From contig MCFL01000004.1 in assembly GCA_002102555.1 (NCBI GenBank), forward strand, positions 744,001-808,000: 64,000 bases of DNA, read 5' to 3'. Below are positions 1 to 12,628 of the stretch, piece by piece. Each line of letters begins with the position of its first letter. Position 1 is the stretch's first letter. The position numbers and the translations under genes were made by a program. Source of the stretch: Catenaria anguillulae PL171. Its lineage: Eukaryota; Blastocladiomycota; Blastocladiomycetes; Blastocladiales; Catenariaceae. The notes beneath the pieces were generated by a model. It was not told the DNA's origin and made no database searches. It saw only the letters and a list, made by a program, of their open reading frames with translations.

Positions 1-1448
1 CGCCGCTGGTGTGGCGGGAGAGCTGGGCGAGCTTTTGTATGGAATGACGATTGGTGTGCGAGAGCGACCGAGAAATTTGACGAGACCACTGTTCATCATG
101 GCATGACGTCAAGCACACAAAGATATCGATGGCATTTCGTATGTTGTGGCTATTCAGGCTTGAGAGGAAGGGGATGGACGGTAGCTGGTCGAGTGCTGGC
201 GGTCCACGGCAACGAGAACAGGGGCGAGTATGCAATCGAGAACAGGCGAGCGAACCGACATACATTTGGACCAAGAAGATCGGGACGAGGAGAGCAGTAG
301 ATAGGTGGGCAAGCCTGAAAGCTGATATCGATCTGTCCAAAGCATCGACATACGCTCTCGTTGGGTGAGCCAAAGACAACAGAAAATCATGGCGGCAACA
401 CGAATGCTTGTGTCCATGGACGCTGGGATCTAGGCCCAAATGTGCCACGATCACAAGTCTCCGAACGTGAGGCAAAAAGAAATCCTTCCACAAGACCCCA
501 AGCTCAATGCAGTAGGTAAAGTTCGCACCAGAAGCGAAAACGTGGTCGAATCCGCACAGAACTTACGGGCCAGGGGCGGACGAATCGAGTGCCAACAGGG
601 ACGATGGTGGCCAAGGAGTTGTGGCCGTGGTGGGCAATGGCTGCATATACTATATCGTTCGGTACCCCGTTTGAGGTGATGCTGGTTGAGCTGTGGCTAG
701 GCTTGAGGGTCTACTGTTTCGATTCGGAGGGAATGAAGGTATATGTACCAAATGAGGTGGGAGAGGGGACGTTTGGTATCTTTCCTTTTTGTTTTTTCGC
801 CGCTCTCCACTTTCCTCTGCGTTCGAACAGCGACAAACCCTTGCCGGCCTGCGCACTGAACGTCAAACGACAGCTCCTCGGTCTTGTTCGTTTTAGCCCT
901 GGTCCCTTACCTATTCAACTTGCCTTGATTGCGACTTCAAAACATGCAAGTATGCCTGTGGTCCTTGTTGGGTAACCTTCTTTTGCAAATCCCACTGGCG
1001 TTCGACCTTCATGGCATGCAGCAGATGGGGCCAGCCAGCCAGCCGTTACGTTCACGAGCTCGGAAAGGGTTTCGGTCCGTGATCCGAAGCGAAGAAGAAG
1101 TGAACGGCCAATGACTGCGCGATCGGGGAAAAACTCTTGCTAGGCACGTCGTCAGTAGCCAACACCAACCAAGCAATGCAAAGGCAAGGAGCCTCAGATT
1201 TTGCTGGTTGACATGTTGTGACTAAGGGCTCGTCATGAGACGTGGGAATGCAGCTTCCGTATGATATAATTTTGACAAAGTGACACGCGTAAACATGTGC
1301 CTTCGGACTGACTCGATACTGCTCACAAAGGCCTTCAGTCTACAGTATGTACTAGAACGACGTTATGCAATGCACTTACAGCAGAGCGCCCTTGAGGAAG
1401 CCAGGTAGTTGAGAGAAACGATCGGCTGGAACAGTAATCAACCTACTG
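1..1448. other. No recognised gene
   Basis: Only short open frames without recognisable domains are present on both strands. A stretch near 780-920 is pyrimidine-rich and could be promoter or UTR of a gene left of the window. I see no RNA gene or repeat here. Confidence 0.5.
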
Positions 1449-1491
1449 TCACGAAACAACCACCACAACATGTCCCACTGCTTCACCTGTA

Positions 1492-3504
1492 TCACTGTAG
1501 AGACCAAGTTGTGCGCAGTGGGCCACTTGAGCGCATTTCCCCGATCGAATCCACCACAAAAAACACAGTCATTTGGCCTTGAGCAATCGCGTCATTCAAC
1601 GCGAGATCTGAATACAGCAAAGGGAGCTGACTCGCTTGCCACCACTCAAGCACAGCGACATGGCCCTGCTTTGAAGCCAAGTCGAGCGCAGCTTCAGAGT
1701 ATGCGACGCGCTCAGGGCCAGCAAACTGGAGCCACCAGGACAAGATCTGCACATGGCCCAGCTCGCTCGCTGTATCCATCACCTCGTAACTGTTCTTGTT
1801 CAGTGGGAATCCCTTATCAACCCACCACTGCAAACACTCCACGTGTCCGCCGTGCACCATAGCCCGCGCACACTCGAGTTGATCATACAGCACTGGCGAC
1901 AGACCTGACTTGAACCACCATTCAAGCGTAGCGACTGCACCGGACGAGCATGCACACTTGACGGCGCCAGGTGGAAAAATGAATGAGGCACCGAGCTCGT
2001 CTTTCCACCATTGTAAAATCTCAACGTAGCCAGACGCGGCCGCCGCCTTGACTGCGTCTTCGGAAACCATTTCGTAGTAAATGTCGTGCGCCTTGAAGTA
2101 CTTCAGCACGTGCAAGTGGCCCGACATGGTCGCACAGTCCAGCGGGAATGCGTAATACAGCACCTCTTCGAAAAATTCTTCGCGCTCTGACTCGTTGACC
2201 TGTGCCACAGCCCACTCAATCAAATCGAGATTCCCGTTGATTGCGCCTCGTTCAACGACGCTAGCGAGCAAGTCGTGCGACAGCGGCCACTCGGACCGCG
2301 CAGCCAGTCGCTTGATGGCATCAAGGTTCCCTTCAAACGTGGCTTGCTCGAGCGCATCAGTGAGATTTGGCTGACGGATTCCACGATAACTGCACCGACC
2401 CAACCACCAGTCAGCCACGTCAACGTGGCCGCGGAGCAGTGCTTTTTCAACGGGCGAGTCGTACTTTTCGCGCAAACCCGATTCGGCAAACCATTCAAGG
2501 ACGGCAAGGTGACCGTTTTCGGACGCAGCATCAAGCCCAGCTTGTTCATAGCGTAGCTGCAAACCCGAGCTGGTAAACCATTCAAGGACCGCAACATGGC
2601 CAGCGGCGCATGCATCGTGGAATGCGGATCGAGTGTATTGCATTGGCCGCCCGGATGCCAAAAACCATTGCAGGACGTGCACATGGCCATTGCGAGATGC
2701 ACCGTCCAGGGCTGCCGCCGTATACCGAAAAGAGTGTCCCGAACCGGCCCATGCCTTGACGATGTCAAGATGACCATTGGCACTTGCCAAATCCACAGCC
2801 GTATGCGAATACTTGAGAGGCAAGCCCGAGTCAAACCACCACTGCACTGTATCGAGATGCCCATTGGCACTTGCCTCGTTGAGCGAACGCTCAGTGTACT
2901 GGAGCGCATCCGTCGATTCAAGCTTTTCCTTGGCAACCCGCATCCAAAACGCCAATGCTGCGACATTTCCCTTGGCACTTGCGCCATCCATGGCCGCCTC
3001 CGTAAACCGCAAATCCAACCCAGAGTCAAACCACCAATTGAGCCCATTCAGATCGCCATACACGCTTTCCCAATCCAGGACGGAATGCCAGTACAGAAGC
3101 GGGATCGGGCCGCCATGTGTTGTGCTATGCTGTAACCACCAGTTGAGTACTTCCCTGCGACCATGCTTGGTCGATTCGGCGATGGCTGCACTCGTGTACA
3201 GCAGGGCACGCTTGATGCCGAGTCGATGTGCGCGGCAGAGCTGGGCAATGATGCCGAGAATGGCGAAATCGCCGCGCGCAGAGGCGGCGTCGCCGTGCGT
3301 CAAGTGGCCTGGTGGCGGCGGGAGGACGAGGAGAGCGAGGCGGTTGACAAGAGTCATGTGTTCGCGGCTGGCCACTTGAATGGCCGTCCGACAAACATCC
3401 GTCGCCGTTAAAGTGGTTGTTGAAATCAACACGGACAGGCCCTTCGACTGACCCAATCGAATGGCCACGACGAGGATGGTATCGCATATGTCAAGTGTCA
3501 ACAT
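1492..3504 (-). CDS. Ankyrin-like repeat protein (29-residue repeats)
   Basis: A single exon of about 670 residues is made almost wholly of short ankyrin-like repeats. The period is 29 residues rather than the usual 33. Each unit has the pattern GH-hydrophobic-x-VLEWW-x-x-SGL-x-x-Y and then an Ala/Ser-rich helix, for example GHVAVLEWFTSSGL and GHLAVLEWFAESGL. Such repeats normally bind proteins; no partner or enzyme domain is visible. The start at 3504 begins MLTLDICDT; an upstream in-frame extension has no better start. Near the 3' end the frame appears to slip: dropping one T from the T6 run at about 1555-1560 restores another WW-x-x-SG unit and moves the stop to about 1449. Expanded families of this kind are, from memory, common in blastoclad fungi. 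Confidence 0.75.
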   Translation of the reverse strand: MLTLDICDTILVVAIRLGQSKGLSVLISTTTLTATDVCRTAIQVASREHMTLVNRLALLVLPPPPGHLTHGDAASARGDFAILGIIAQLCRAHRLGIKRALLYTSAAIAESTKHGRREVLNWWLQHSTTHGGPIPLLYWHSVLDWESVYGDLNGLNWWFDSGLDLRFTEAAMDGASAKGNVAALAFWMRVAKEKLESTDALQYTERSLNEASANGHLDTVQWWFDSGLPLKYSHTAVDLASANGHLDIVKAWAGSGHSFRYTAAALDGASRNGHVHVLQWFLASGRPMQYTRSAFHDACAAGHVAVLEWFTSSGLQLRYEQAGLDAASENGHLAVLEWFAESGLREKYDSPVEKALLRGHVDVADWWLGRCSYRGIRQPNLTDALEQATFEGNLDAIKRLAARSEWPLSHDLLASVVERGAINGNLDLIEWAVAQVNESEREEFFEEVLYYAFPLDCATMSGHLHVLKYFKAHDIYYEMVSEDAVKAAAASGYVEILQWWKDELGASFIFPPGAVKCACSSGAVATLEWWFKSGLSPVLYDQLECARAMVHGGHVECLQWWVDKGFPLNKNSYEVMDTASELGHVQILSWWLQFAGPERVAYSEAALDLASKQGHVAVLEWWQASQLPLLYSDLALNDAIAQGQMTVFFVVDSIGEMRSSGPLRTTWSLQ

Positions 3505-3851
3505 TGCCAAATGTATTATTGAAATTTCATTGAATATCAAGTGCAGGTCATGATTATTCAGGTAGCGAATCTGGTCAATGACAAGGAAAAGTGAGCAGAG
3601 CACAGTCAGTCAATAACACCAGGTCAAGAACACAGAAATTGAACATCCATGAGCAAAGGACAATTGTATTGAGGTGACATTGCACGGCAGTAAATGATAA
3701 CCAAAGAGAGGCACGTGGGGAATAAGAAGACACTAACCAAACTATCAGACCAAAGTGGAAAAGGGGATAATATTCACAAGGATGGGAGGACAAACGGCTG
3801 GACACAAAGCAAACGCAAAAACAACCGACATCAAGGGCAACAACCTTCTAC
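3505..3851. other. Intergenic, 5' of ankyrin gene and 3' of CAD
   Basis: AT-richer stretch carrying the promoter side of the ankyrin gene and the 3' end of the CAD transcript. No gene seen. Confidence 0.5.
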
Positions 3852-6800
3852 TTACGACAACTTGCCCATGACCATAGCGAGCAAGGCCATACGTACAAAG
3901 AGACCATAGCGCATCTGGCGGAAGTAGGCGGCACGAGGATCGAAATCAACATCGGGCGAAATCTCGTTGACACGCGGCAGCGGGTGCATGACAATCATAT
4001 GCTCCTTGGCCTTGGTCATGACGTCGTTGGTGATGATGTACGAATCCTTGACGGCATTATACTCGGCCTCGGACGCGAACCGCTCCTTTTGCACACGCGT
4101 CACGTACAAGACATCGGTCGTGCCAATGAAGTCATCCAGGTTGGTCGACTCGCGCTGCACAATACCACGAGCCTTGAGCTCGTCCGTGATCGACTCGGGC
4201 ATGCGCAATGCCGCGGGGCTGCAGTAGTTGATCTTGACGTCGTACATGGCAAGCAACTTGACGAGCGAGTGCACCGTGCGGCCGTTCTTGAGGTCACCAA
4301 CAAGCGTGATGGTCAAGCCGTTGACCGAGCCAAGCTCCTCACGAATGGTAAACACGTCCAAGAAAGCTTGCGTCGGGTGCTCACCAGTACCGTCGCCGGC
4401 GTTGATGACGGGGATCTTGGTCACCTTGGCGGCTTGCGAAGCACTGCCCTTTTCGGGGTGGCGCAACACAAGGCAATCCGAGTATGCGGCAAGCGTACGG
4501 ACCGTATCGGCAAAGGACTCACCCTTGGCAATCGACGACGTGATTTGGTTGACGCCCATGATGTTACCACCGAGGCGCTGCCATGCCGACTCGAACGAGC
4601 AAGCAGTGCGGGTCGAGGGCTCGTAGAAGGCAGTGCAAAGGACACGACCTTGGAGCACATCCAGCGATTGACCGCGCTCGACCATGTTGCGCATTTCTTG
4701 AGCAACGCCAAACAAGTTGTGCAACTCGCTGCGCGTAAACTGGTTGACCGAGAGAATGTGCTTGCCGTAGAAGGCCGACTTTGACAAGGACGAGTGCAAG
4801 GCAACCAAGGGCGAGGCACCCGGGGTGCCGACCGTGATGGCCGGGGTGGCCGTGGCGGAAATTCGGCGCTTGCGGACTTCGGCAATGTCGAGAATCTCGC
4901 TGTCAACAGTGCCATCGGTGTGCGGAGCCGGGGCAGGCGACTTGAAGCGCGGGGTACGAAGAATACCGGCCGAGGCGGCAGTTGGGGTACTGGGCACCAA
5001 GGACGATGAGACCGAGCCGACATGAGTGAGCGACGGCAAGGCAACATTGGTGAAGGCACCATCCAAGTACACGACCTTGTCCATGACCGAGACGCGGTTA
5101 ACAGTTGCGCGGGAAGGTCTGTCCTCGACCTCGACCGAGGCCTCGACTTGCACGTCAAAGATTCTCTTGGGCGCCGTCGAGATTTTCTCAATCACCTCCT
5201 CCTCGGAAAGGCCAAACTTGTTCATGACCGTGAGCAACTGCGACAGGGCATCGTTTTCTTCTCCGACACGCACGCCGAAAGCGTCCACCACATCAAGGTA
5301 CTTGGCGTACATGCCGTTGGGAGTGGCCTTGGCCAACTGCGAAATGTGGGCATCGCACGTCACGCGGACATGGCGCTCCTTGGCAAGCGACACGAGCTCG
5401 ACATCGTCGGCGCGGAGGGCAGTGATGTGCACGGCCTTGTTGTGCATGGAGCAAAGGAACAAGAGAGAGGCAAGAGCGGCACCTTGAGCGTTGGTCACGA
5501 GCGGCTTGGTCGAGGTACTGATCTTGCGGGCAACAGTGGCGAGGTCGTTGGTCACCTCGGAACTGGTCACGGCCATGGCATCGACGCACGCGGCAATACC
5601 GGCAGCGAGGCAAGTCTTGACGTCACGGTTGGGGTTGAGCACGACCCAGCCGGGCAAGTGAAGCGTCTTGAACGAGGTCTGGTTGTCAACAACCGACACA
5701 TCGAAATCGCACGTCGGGTTGCGGGCCAGGGCCTCCACAAACACCTTGGCGCACTTGACGTTGGTGATGAGCGGCACAGCCAAGTCAACGGCCATACGAC
5801 GCGACTTGTATCCACGTGACACGTACGAGGCCGGGCGGCGGTACTTGTTGCGCGAAGGCAAGTTGATGTACAAGTCAATCAAGTTGGTCGACAGGGCATG
5901 CTGGAGCGAGTACTCGGGCTTGGCCTCGCCGCCAGCGGCGGCATCATGCACGTCAAGGTACTGGACGGGCAAGTTGTGCTCGGAGATGAAGTCGGCGGTA
6001 CCGGCCGTGGCAAAGATCTTGAAGCCGCACTTGTGGAGCTTTTCAATCGACGGCAAGAACTCCATCTTTTCCTTGTACGAGCCAATGGAAATGAGAATGT
6101 TCTTCTTCTTGGGCAACTTGAAACCGGTCGCAACGAGAGCCTTGATGTACGCCTCGTACTTGTCCTTGCCAAAGCAAGCGACCTCACCCGTGGAAGCCAT
6201 CTCGACACCGAGTACGGGGTCGGCACCAGAGAGACGCGAGAAGGAGAACTGCGGGACCTTGACGGCAACCGACTGGGGTTCCTCAACGGAAATGGCCGGC
6301 AGCGGCAAGTCGAGCATGGCCTTGACGGCAATCTCAATCATGTCGACACCCATGACCTTGGACACGAACGGGAACGACCGCGATGCGCGCACGTTGCACT
6401 CAATCACCTTGATCTCGTTGTCCTTGGCGATGAACTGGATGTTGTACGGGCCAGTGACGTTGAGGGCATGGCCAATCTTGGCAGTCGCAACACGAATCTT
6501 TTCCACAGTCTCTTGCGACAAGTCCTGGGGCGGGAGCACGAGCGTGGCATCACCAGAGTGGACACCGGCATTCTCAACGTGCTCGGAAATGACCGAGTAG
6601 ACCACCTTACCCTCGTGGGCAACGGCATCCATCTCAATCTCCTTGGCCTCCTCGATAAACTTGGAAATGACGACGGGGAAGTCACGCGACACGGCCACGG
6701 CCTGCGACAAGTAGCTCGACAAATCGTCGGCCGAGTTGACCACGTTCATGGCCGCACCCGAGAGCACGTACGAGGGACGCACGAGCACGGGGTATCCAAC

Positions 6801-9800
6801 GTCCTCGCAGAACTTTGCCGCCTCCTCGTGCGACGTGAGCTCCTTCCACTTGGGCTGGTCGACACCAATCTTGTCGAGCATGCGTGAGAACTTGTAGCGG
6901 TTTTCGGCAGAGTCGATCATCTCGGGGGACGTGCCGAGGACCTTGACATTGTGGCGGTGCAAAGGCAAGGCAATGTTGTTGGGGGTTTGGCCACCCATGG
7001 ACAGCACCACACCAGCAGACTGCTCAATCTCGTAAATGTCCAAGACGCGCTCGAGAGTAATGTTTTCAAAGTACAAGCGATCGGCCTCGTCGTAATCCGT
7101 CGACACCGTCTCGGGGTTGTAGTTGATCATGACCGTCTTGAACCCGTTGGAACGCAGCGTGCGAATAGCGCGCACGGCACACCAATCAAACTCGACCGAG
7201 GAACCAATGCGGTATACACCGGAACCAATCACGGTAATACCCTTGTCGGTAAAGTCGACATCGTGCTCGACGGCATTGTACGTCATGTACAAGTAGTTGG
7301 TCATGGCTGGGAACTCGGCAGCAACCGTATCGATTTGCTTGACAAACGGCGTCACGCCAAACGACAAGCGCACCTCGCGCACCGCCATCTCGGTCGACTT
7401 GAGGGCAATGGCGAGCTGGCGATCCGAGAAACCAATCTGCTTGGCAGCGCGCATGGTCTCGGGGGTGATGCTCGACAAGGTCTGCTGCGACACGTGCTTG
7501 TCCAAGGCAACAATGTTGGCGAGCTTGTTCAAGAACCACTTGTCAATCTTGGTGAGCTCCCAAATGCGGTCAATCGTGTAACCTTGGTGCAAGGCGTTGG
7601 CAATGGCAAACAAGCGCAAGTCGGTTGGGTTGGCCAGTTCCTCGTCAATGTTGTTGACATAGTCGTTTTGAGCAAAGCCAATGAACGAGTACTCGACCGA
7701 GCGGATGGCCTTTTGGATCGTCTCCTCAAAGGTACGGCCAATGGCCATGACCTCACCGACCGACTTCATTTGCGACGAAATCTTTTTCGACACGCGGTTG
7801 AACTTTTTCAGATCCCAGCGCGGAATCTTGACAACGCAGTAGTCGAGCGACGGCTCAAAGCACGCGCAAGTGACACGTGTGACGGCGTTCTTGATCTCGT
7901 TGAGCGGAATGCCCAAGCCGAGCTTGGCGGCAACAAAAGCGAGCGGGTAGCCCGTGGCCTTGGACGCGAGCGCCGACGAGCGAGACAAACGGGCATTGAC
8001 TTCAATGATGCAGTACTCCTTGGTTTGCGGGTTGAGCGCGTACTGGATGTTGCACTCGCCCACCACACCCAAGTGGCGAATCACGTTGACGGCCGTGGTG
8101 CGGAGCATCATGTAGTCCTCGTCGGTCAAGGTTTGCGAGGGAGCGACGACGATCGAATCACCCGTGTGGATACCGAGGGGGTCAAAGTTTTCCATGTTGC
8201 ACACTAGGCAAGACAATATGACCATCGAAGGGTGTCAGCAACGACTCAAAGTAGAAAATGTGAGAAAGCGTAAAGGACAATGCGTACCCGTGATGCAGTT
8301 GTTGTTGCTATCGCGAACCACCTCGTACTCAATCTCCTTCCAGCCCTTCATGGACTTTTCAATCAAGACTTGCGGCGACGATGCAAACGCACTCGTGCAC
8401 AAGGCCACAAGCTGCTCCTCGTTCTCGGCAAATCCAGAACCGAGGCCACCAAGCGTGTAGGCGGCACGGCAAATGACGGGGAACCCAATCTTCTTTGCCG
8501 ACGCAACGGCATCCTCGATCGTGGTGGCAGACGCCGACTCGGCGCAACGCTCGTCAATCTGGCGCATCGACTGCGCAAACAACTCGCGGTCCTCGGTCAA
8601 CTCAATCGTGCGAATGGGCGTGCCGAGCACCTTGACGCCAAGACCAGCAAACTCGTCCTTCATTTGCACACCACAGTTGAGCGCCGTTTGGCCACCAAAA
8701 GTCACGTAAATGCCGTCGGGCCGCTCGTGCTGGATCACCTTGCGCACAAATTGCGGCGTCACGGGCAAGAAGTAGACCTTGTCGGCGAGACCTTGCGACG
8801 TTTGGATCGTGGCAATGTTGGGGTTGATGAGGATGGTGTAGATGCCCTCTTCCTTGAGTGCCTTGATGGCCTGGGAACCGGAATCTGTTACCACAAAGAA
8901 TCAAGGGTGAGAAACACGGACAAGAGAAACGATGGCAAGAGGGAGAGCAGGACATACAATCGAATTCGCCAGCCTGACCAATAGACAAACCGCCGGATCC
9001 GAGCACAAGCACCTTGCGCACATGCACGCGGGTGTCCCGGAGCTTGGACGGCACAATTTCGGCCTCGGTGGTTGCGGGCGGCGCAACAAGCTTGCCAGCC
9101 TCGGCGCAACGCACAACGTTGGCAATGAACTTGTCAAACAAGTACTCGGTGTCGCGCGGTCCGGGCGTCGATTCGGGATGGAACTGGACCGAGAAGTAGG
9201 GCAAGTCCGTGTGGGCAATACCCTCGTTGGACCCATCGTTGGCATTGACAAACAGCTCCTTCCACCCTTGCGGCAGCGTCTTGGCAATCACAGGCGTAAC
9301 CGTGGTTTGCGACGTGATGTGGCAGCGGCCCGGTCTCCAAGTCCGTGCAGGGAATGTTGTGGCCGCGGTTACCAAACTTGAGCTTTTCGGTTTGCGCCCG
9401 GCAGCAAGTGCCATCAACTGGTGACCGAGGCAAATACCGAAGATGGGCTTGGACTTGCGCTCGAGCATGGTGCGCAAGCGAGCAATCGTGGTTTGCACCA
9501 TGGTGGGGTCACCGGGGCCGTTGGAAATGAAAAGACCGTCGTAATCCTGGTCGGCAACGAAATCGTAGTCCCAGGGCACAACCTTGAGCTCGACGCCGCG
9601 GTAGGCAAAGCAGCGGATCTGGTTGAACTTCATGCCGACATCCACGGCCAGCACGCGCAGGGCCTTGCCCCCGCGGGCCTTGGACTTGAGCACGCCGTTG
9701 GGCGCAAGCTTGGGCTTGGGCGTGGGCGGGTACACAGTGACGGTTTTGGTCGAGACTTGCGCAACCAAGTTGGTCGTGTTGGGATCCGAGAAGGGCAGAT

Positions 9801-10582
9801 CCTCGTAATCGGCGAGTGTGGCGCCGGCGCCATGGCGACCCTTGTCCGACTTGGGGAAGAGCAGCTTGCCGAGCAACACACCCTTGGTGCGGATCTTTTT
9901 GGTGATGGCGCGCGTGTCGATACCGTAAATGCCCGGCACATTGTTTTCCTTGAGCCAGTCGGCGAGCGACGAGGTGGCGAGCCAGTGCGAATACTCTTGC
10001 GAGTACTGGCCGACAATAAGACCGGCAATGTGGATGCGCGACGACTCGAGGTGCACCTTGAGGTTGGCCAAGTCCTTTTCGACCGAATCGCGCGAAGGCA
10101 CACCATAGTTGCCAATGAGCGGGTACGTCAGGACGAGCAATTGGCCCGAGTAGGAGGGATCCGTGAGCGACTCGACGTAGCCGACCATACCTGTCAGTCG
10201 ACACGAATCACGGGTTGTGAGCATTCCCGTTTGGGACGAAATGAGCGTGCGAGGGTGGACCCGATGGACGGCTTACTCGGCGGATCACGGCGGCAGATCA
10301 CGACGGATCAGACACCACCATCAACGCACGCGAGCAACGAGCAACTGACGCAAAAAGGACGTCAAGAGAAGTAACAAAAAACGCACCAGTCTGGAAGACA
10401 CACTCGCCGGCAATGGAGCGCTGGGCGCCAAACGAGTAGCCTTGGTACGCGGAACCATCGGCAAGCGTGAGCGTAGCCACGACAGGGCCGCCGGGGGCAG
10501 CAATGTCGGCGGCATTGGGCGTGCACGCGGGCCCGCACGGCACGGTGGTGGGCGGAAGAATGGTAGCAGCAACAACAGTCAT
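3852..10582 (-). CDS. URA2: Trifunctional-type pyrimidine synthesis protein (GATase-CPSase-DHO-like-ATCase)
   Basis: Cytosolic protein that makes carbamoyl phosphate and then carbamoyl aspartate for UMP synthesis. Exons (minus strand): 10582-10387, 10190-8958, 8884-8288 and 8203-3852. All junctions are GT-AG and give 2125 residues, close to yeast Ura2 (2214). Order: glutamine amidotransferase (residues 1-400, nucleophile in [11 protein letters not shown] present), two ATP-grasp CPSase halves (about 420-1470), dihydroorotase-like segment (about 1478-1800), linker, aspartate transcarbamylase (about 1813-2125, with [14 protein letters not shown] and HPLPR). The dihydroorotase part has LPGWVVLN where active enzymes carry the metal-binding HxH, so it should be inactive, as in fungal Ura2. 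Around 9290-9410 four single-base slips cancel out and scramble about 40 residues of the amidotransferase; probably consensus error. Confidence 0.95.
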
Positions 10583-12114
10583 CTTGGAAATGAGGCAAGC
10601 AAGCAAGCGAGTACGAGTACGGATACGGGTGTTGGAATTTGAAGAGCAAACGGGTACGACGGATCGGATCGAGGTCAAGGTCGGGGTCGATGCAAAGCAG
10701 GTGCGAGCGAATGCGAGCGAGAGAGACAAGAGCGTCGATCGGAAGTGTGGTTGGTGGCAGGGGCGGAATGCGCAGGGATGCGATGGCGATGGGATATGCA
10801 AAGCAAGGCAAGGCAGGGTTGGATCGTGTGGATTTGGTGGCAGTGTTCTTCAAATGGCCGTAGCGGACTGTGCTAGGATTGCTGTGCTATGAGAGCAGCA
10901 GATGAGGTAGTGTTGGTGTTGTAGCTACAAGTGTCCGGCCGTTTGGTCCGGAGAAGAACTCTGGCGGGAGGGAGGGAAAGGGCGGGGAGCGAGCTGCCTT
11001 TATAGGTCCAGATCGGGGTCAGGCCGCTCCGCTCGCGTCTCGAATGTCCTTCTTGTTTGCCAGTGGGCTGATGGCATTTCGGCGACGCTGGTGGGTGGGT
11101 GGGTGGGAGGCAAGAAGCACAAGCGAGCAAGAACAAATTGTTTGCGGCTGATCATCGCATTGATTTCCCATATCCCTCGTCGAGCAAGCCCGTTGCTGTG
11201 CTTGCAAGTTGTCCGCGCCCATTTTCGCGCTGGCCGTGAAACCCGACCGGTACGCGAATACGCACTTCCGATACAAGCCGACGTTCCCACGGCCGCGGTG
11301 GTGGGCGAGTGGGCACGATAAGGGATGGTAATCGCAGATCGGAGCTCTGGCGGCGTCCACCTCCTGCGGATTCCGATCTCAAGCCTCATCGCGTCCAACA
11401 AGCGCCTTCTCGACGTCATCTCGAAAAGTGTTCCATGACCCCCGTGATGAAGCTCGCCTCTGGTTGGTTCATTCTCGAACATGATTCGATGGCTTAGCAA
11501 GTGGCTGAGAAAGGGGTCGAGAACATTGCTTGTTTGCTCATGATCATCGCAAGCATCACAAGAGAGAGCGTCGGACCAAAGACTGGTTTCTCCGCGTGCT
11601 TGTTTTATTCGAATTCATTGATTTGTTTTCCGCGAGTACCAGTAGTCCAACATTCGCAAGGGTATTCAATGCCCCAGAGCAATGCTACGCCCTGCGGTGG
11701 CGCAGATCGACGTCAAGCGAGGAGCGACTGTCTCACGAGTTGACCGGCCGACACGGCCGATGGTTGGTTGTGTCTCCATGGTACATATGTACAACGATTA
11801 TGTATATGCACCACGTGGACATAAATATTGGAATTCGTGGGTGAGACAAACGCCCTGTGATCGCAAGTCGAAATCTGGTCAGCCATGGTCCGCCGATCTT
11901 TCAAGTTACACCGGGTGCATGAACAAATCAATCATCACGCACGTACGCTCAATGCTTCATGTTATGGCATTCAATGCAACGCACTACAAAATACAACTTT
12001 GAGCATTCCACCCCCCCCCCCGCATCATCAGTTGTCACTCAACTCTGAAATCCGACCTTAGGAGCGTTCGCCACCTCAACCTAGCTATTCTGCCAAACCC
12101 ATCAGGCCACCACC
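10583..12114. other. Divergent intergenic region between CAD and RPC11
   Basis: About 1.5 kb shared upstream region of two head-to-head genes. It holds a C12 run near 12011 and only short, non-conserved frames. No RNA gene or element recognised. Confidence 0.5.
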
Positions 12115-12628
12115 ATGATTTTCTGTCCTCAGTGCGGAAACCTGCTGATTCTCTCGCTCGGGCCCGAGGGCAATCAGCGCTTCTCTTGCCGAACCTGCCC
12201 TTATGTATTCAACATTGCTCAAGAGGTCCGTACCGCGTTGCTCTGCGCTGACCACCATCCAGACCACACGGACGGCAACGGTTAACGGACGTTCACTCAC
12301 ACATGGTAAAACTTTGTCAACACCTCCAGTTCAAGCACCGCACCAACCTGGAACGCAAAGAGGTTGATGACGTGCTTGGTGGCGAAAAGGCGTGGGAAAA
12401 TGTCGCCGCAACGGAGGGTCTGTCTATGTTACTTCCTCGACATTTTCGTCCACCATTCTGATTGCTCCTGCTGACTCTCTTTGTTCCTATATCCCAGCTC
12501 AATGCCCCAAATGCGAACACCCGCGTGCATACTTCCGCGAATTGCAGATTCGGTCGGCCGACGAACCCATGACCGTCTTCTACAAGTGTGCCAACATGGA
12601 TTGCCAATACCAATGGAAAGACCGGTAG
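12115..12628 (+). CDS. RPC11: DNA-directed RNA polymerase III subunit C11 (TFIIS-like)
   Basis: Small Pol III subunit needed for RNA cleavage, termination and reinitiation. Three exons, 12115-12225, 12330-12417 and 12498-12628, with GT-AG introns of 104 and 80 bp, give 109 residues (yeast Rpc11 is 110). The N-terminal Rpb9-like zinc ribbon starts MIFCPQCGNLL and contains CRTCPYVFNI. The conserved linker KRKEVDDVLGG is matched by ERKEVDDVLGGEKAWENV. The C-terminal TFIIS-type zinc ribbon has CPKCEH, the acidic hairpin QIRSADEP that reaches the active site, and CANMDC. All eight cysteines are present. It is divergent from CAD. Confidence 0.95.

Noticed and set aside
1-1400. Several short frames at the left edge, some with a possible ATG
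   Set aside because: No domain, no splice-compatible chain of exons and no codon pattern like neighbouring genes.
3984-8207. Long plus-strand open frames of up to 418 codons opposite CAD
   Set aside because: They are antisense shadows of a gene with strong G/C bias at codon ends. They are His/Arg/Gly-rich without domains, and the minus strand is a clear CAD.
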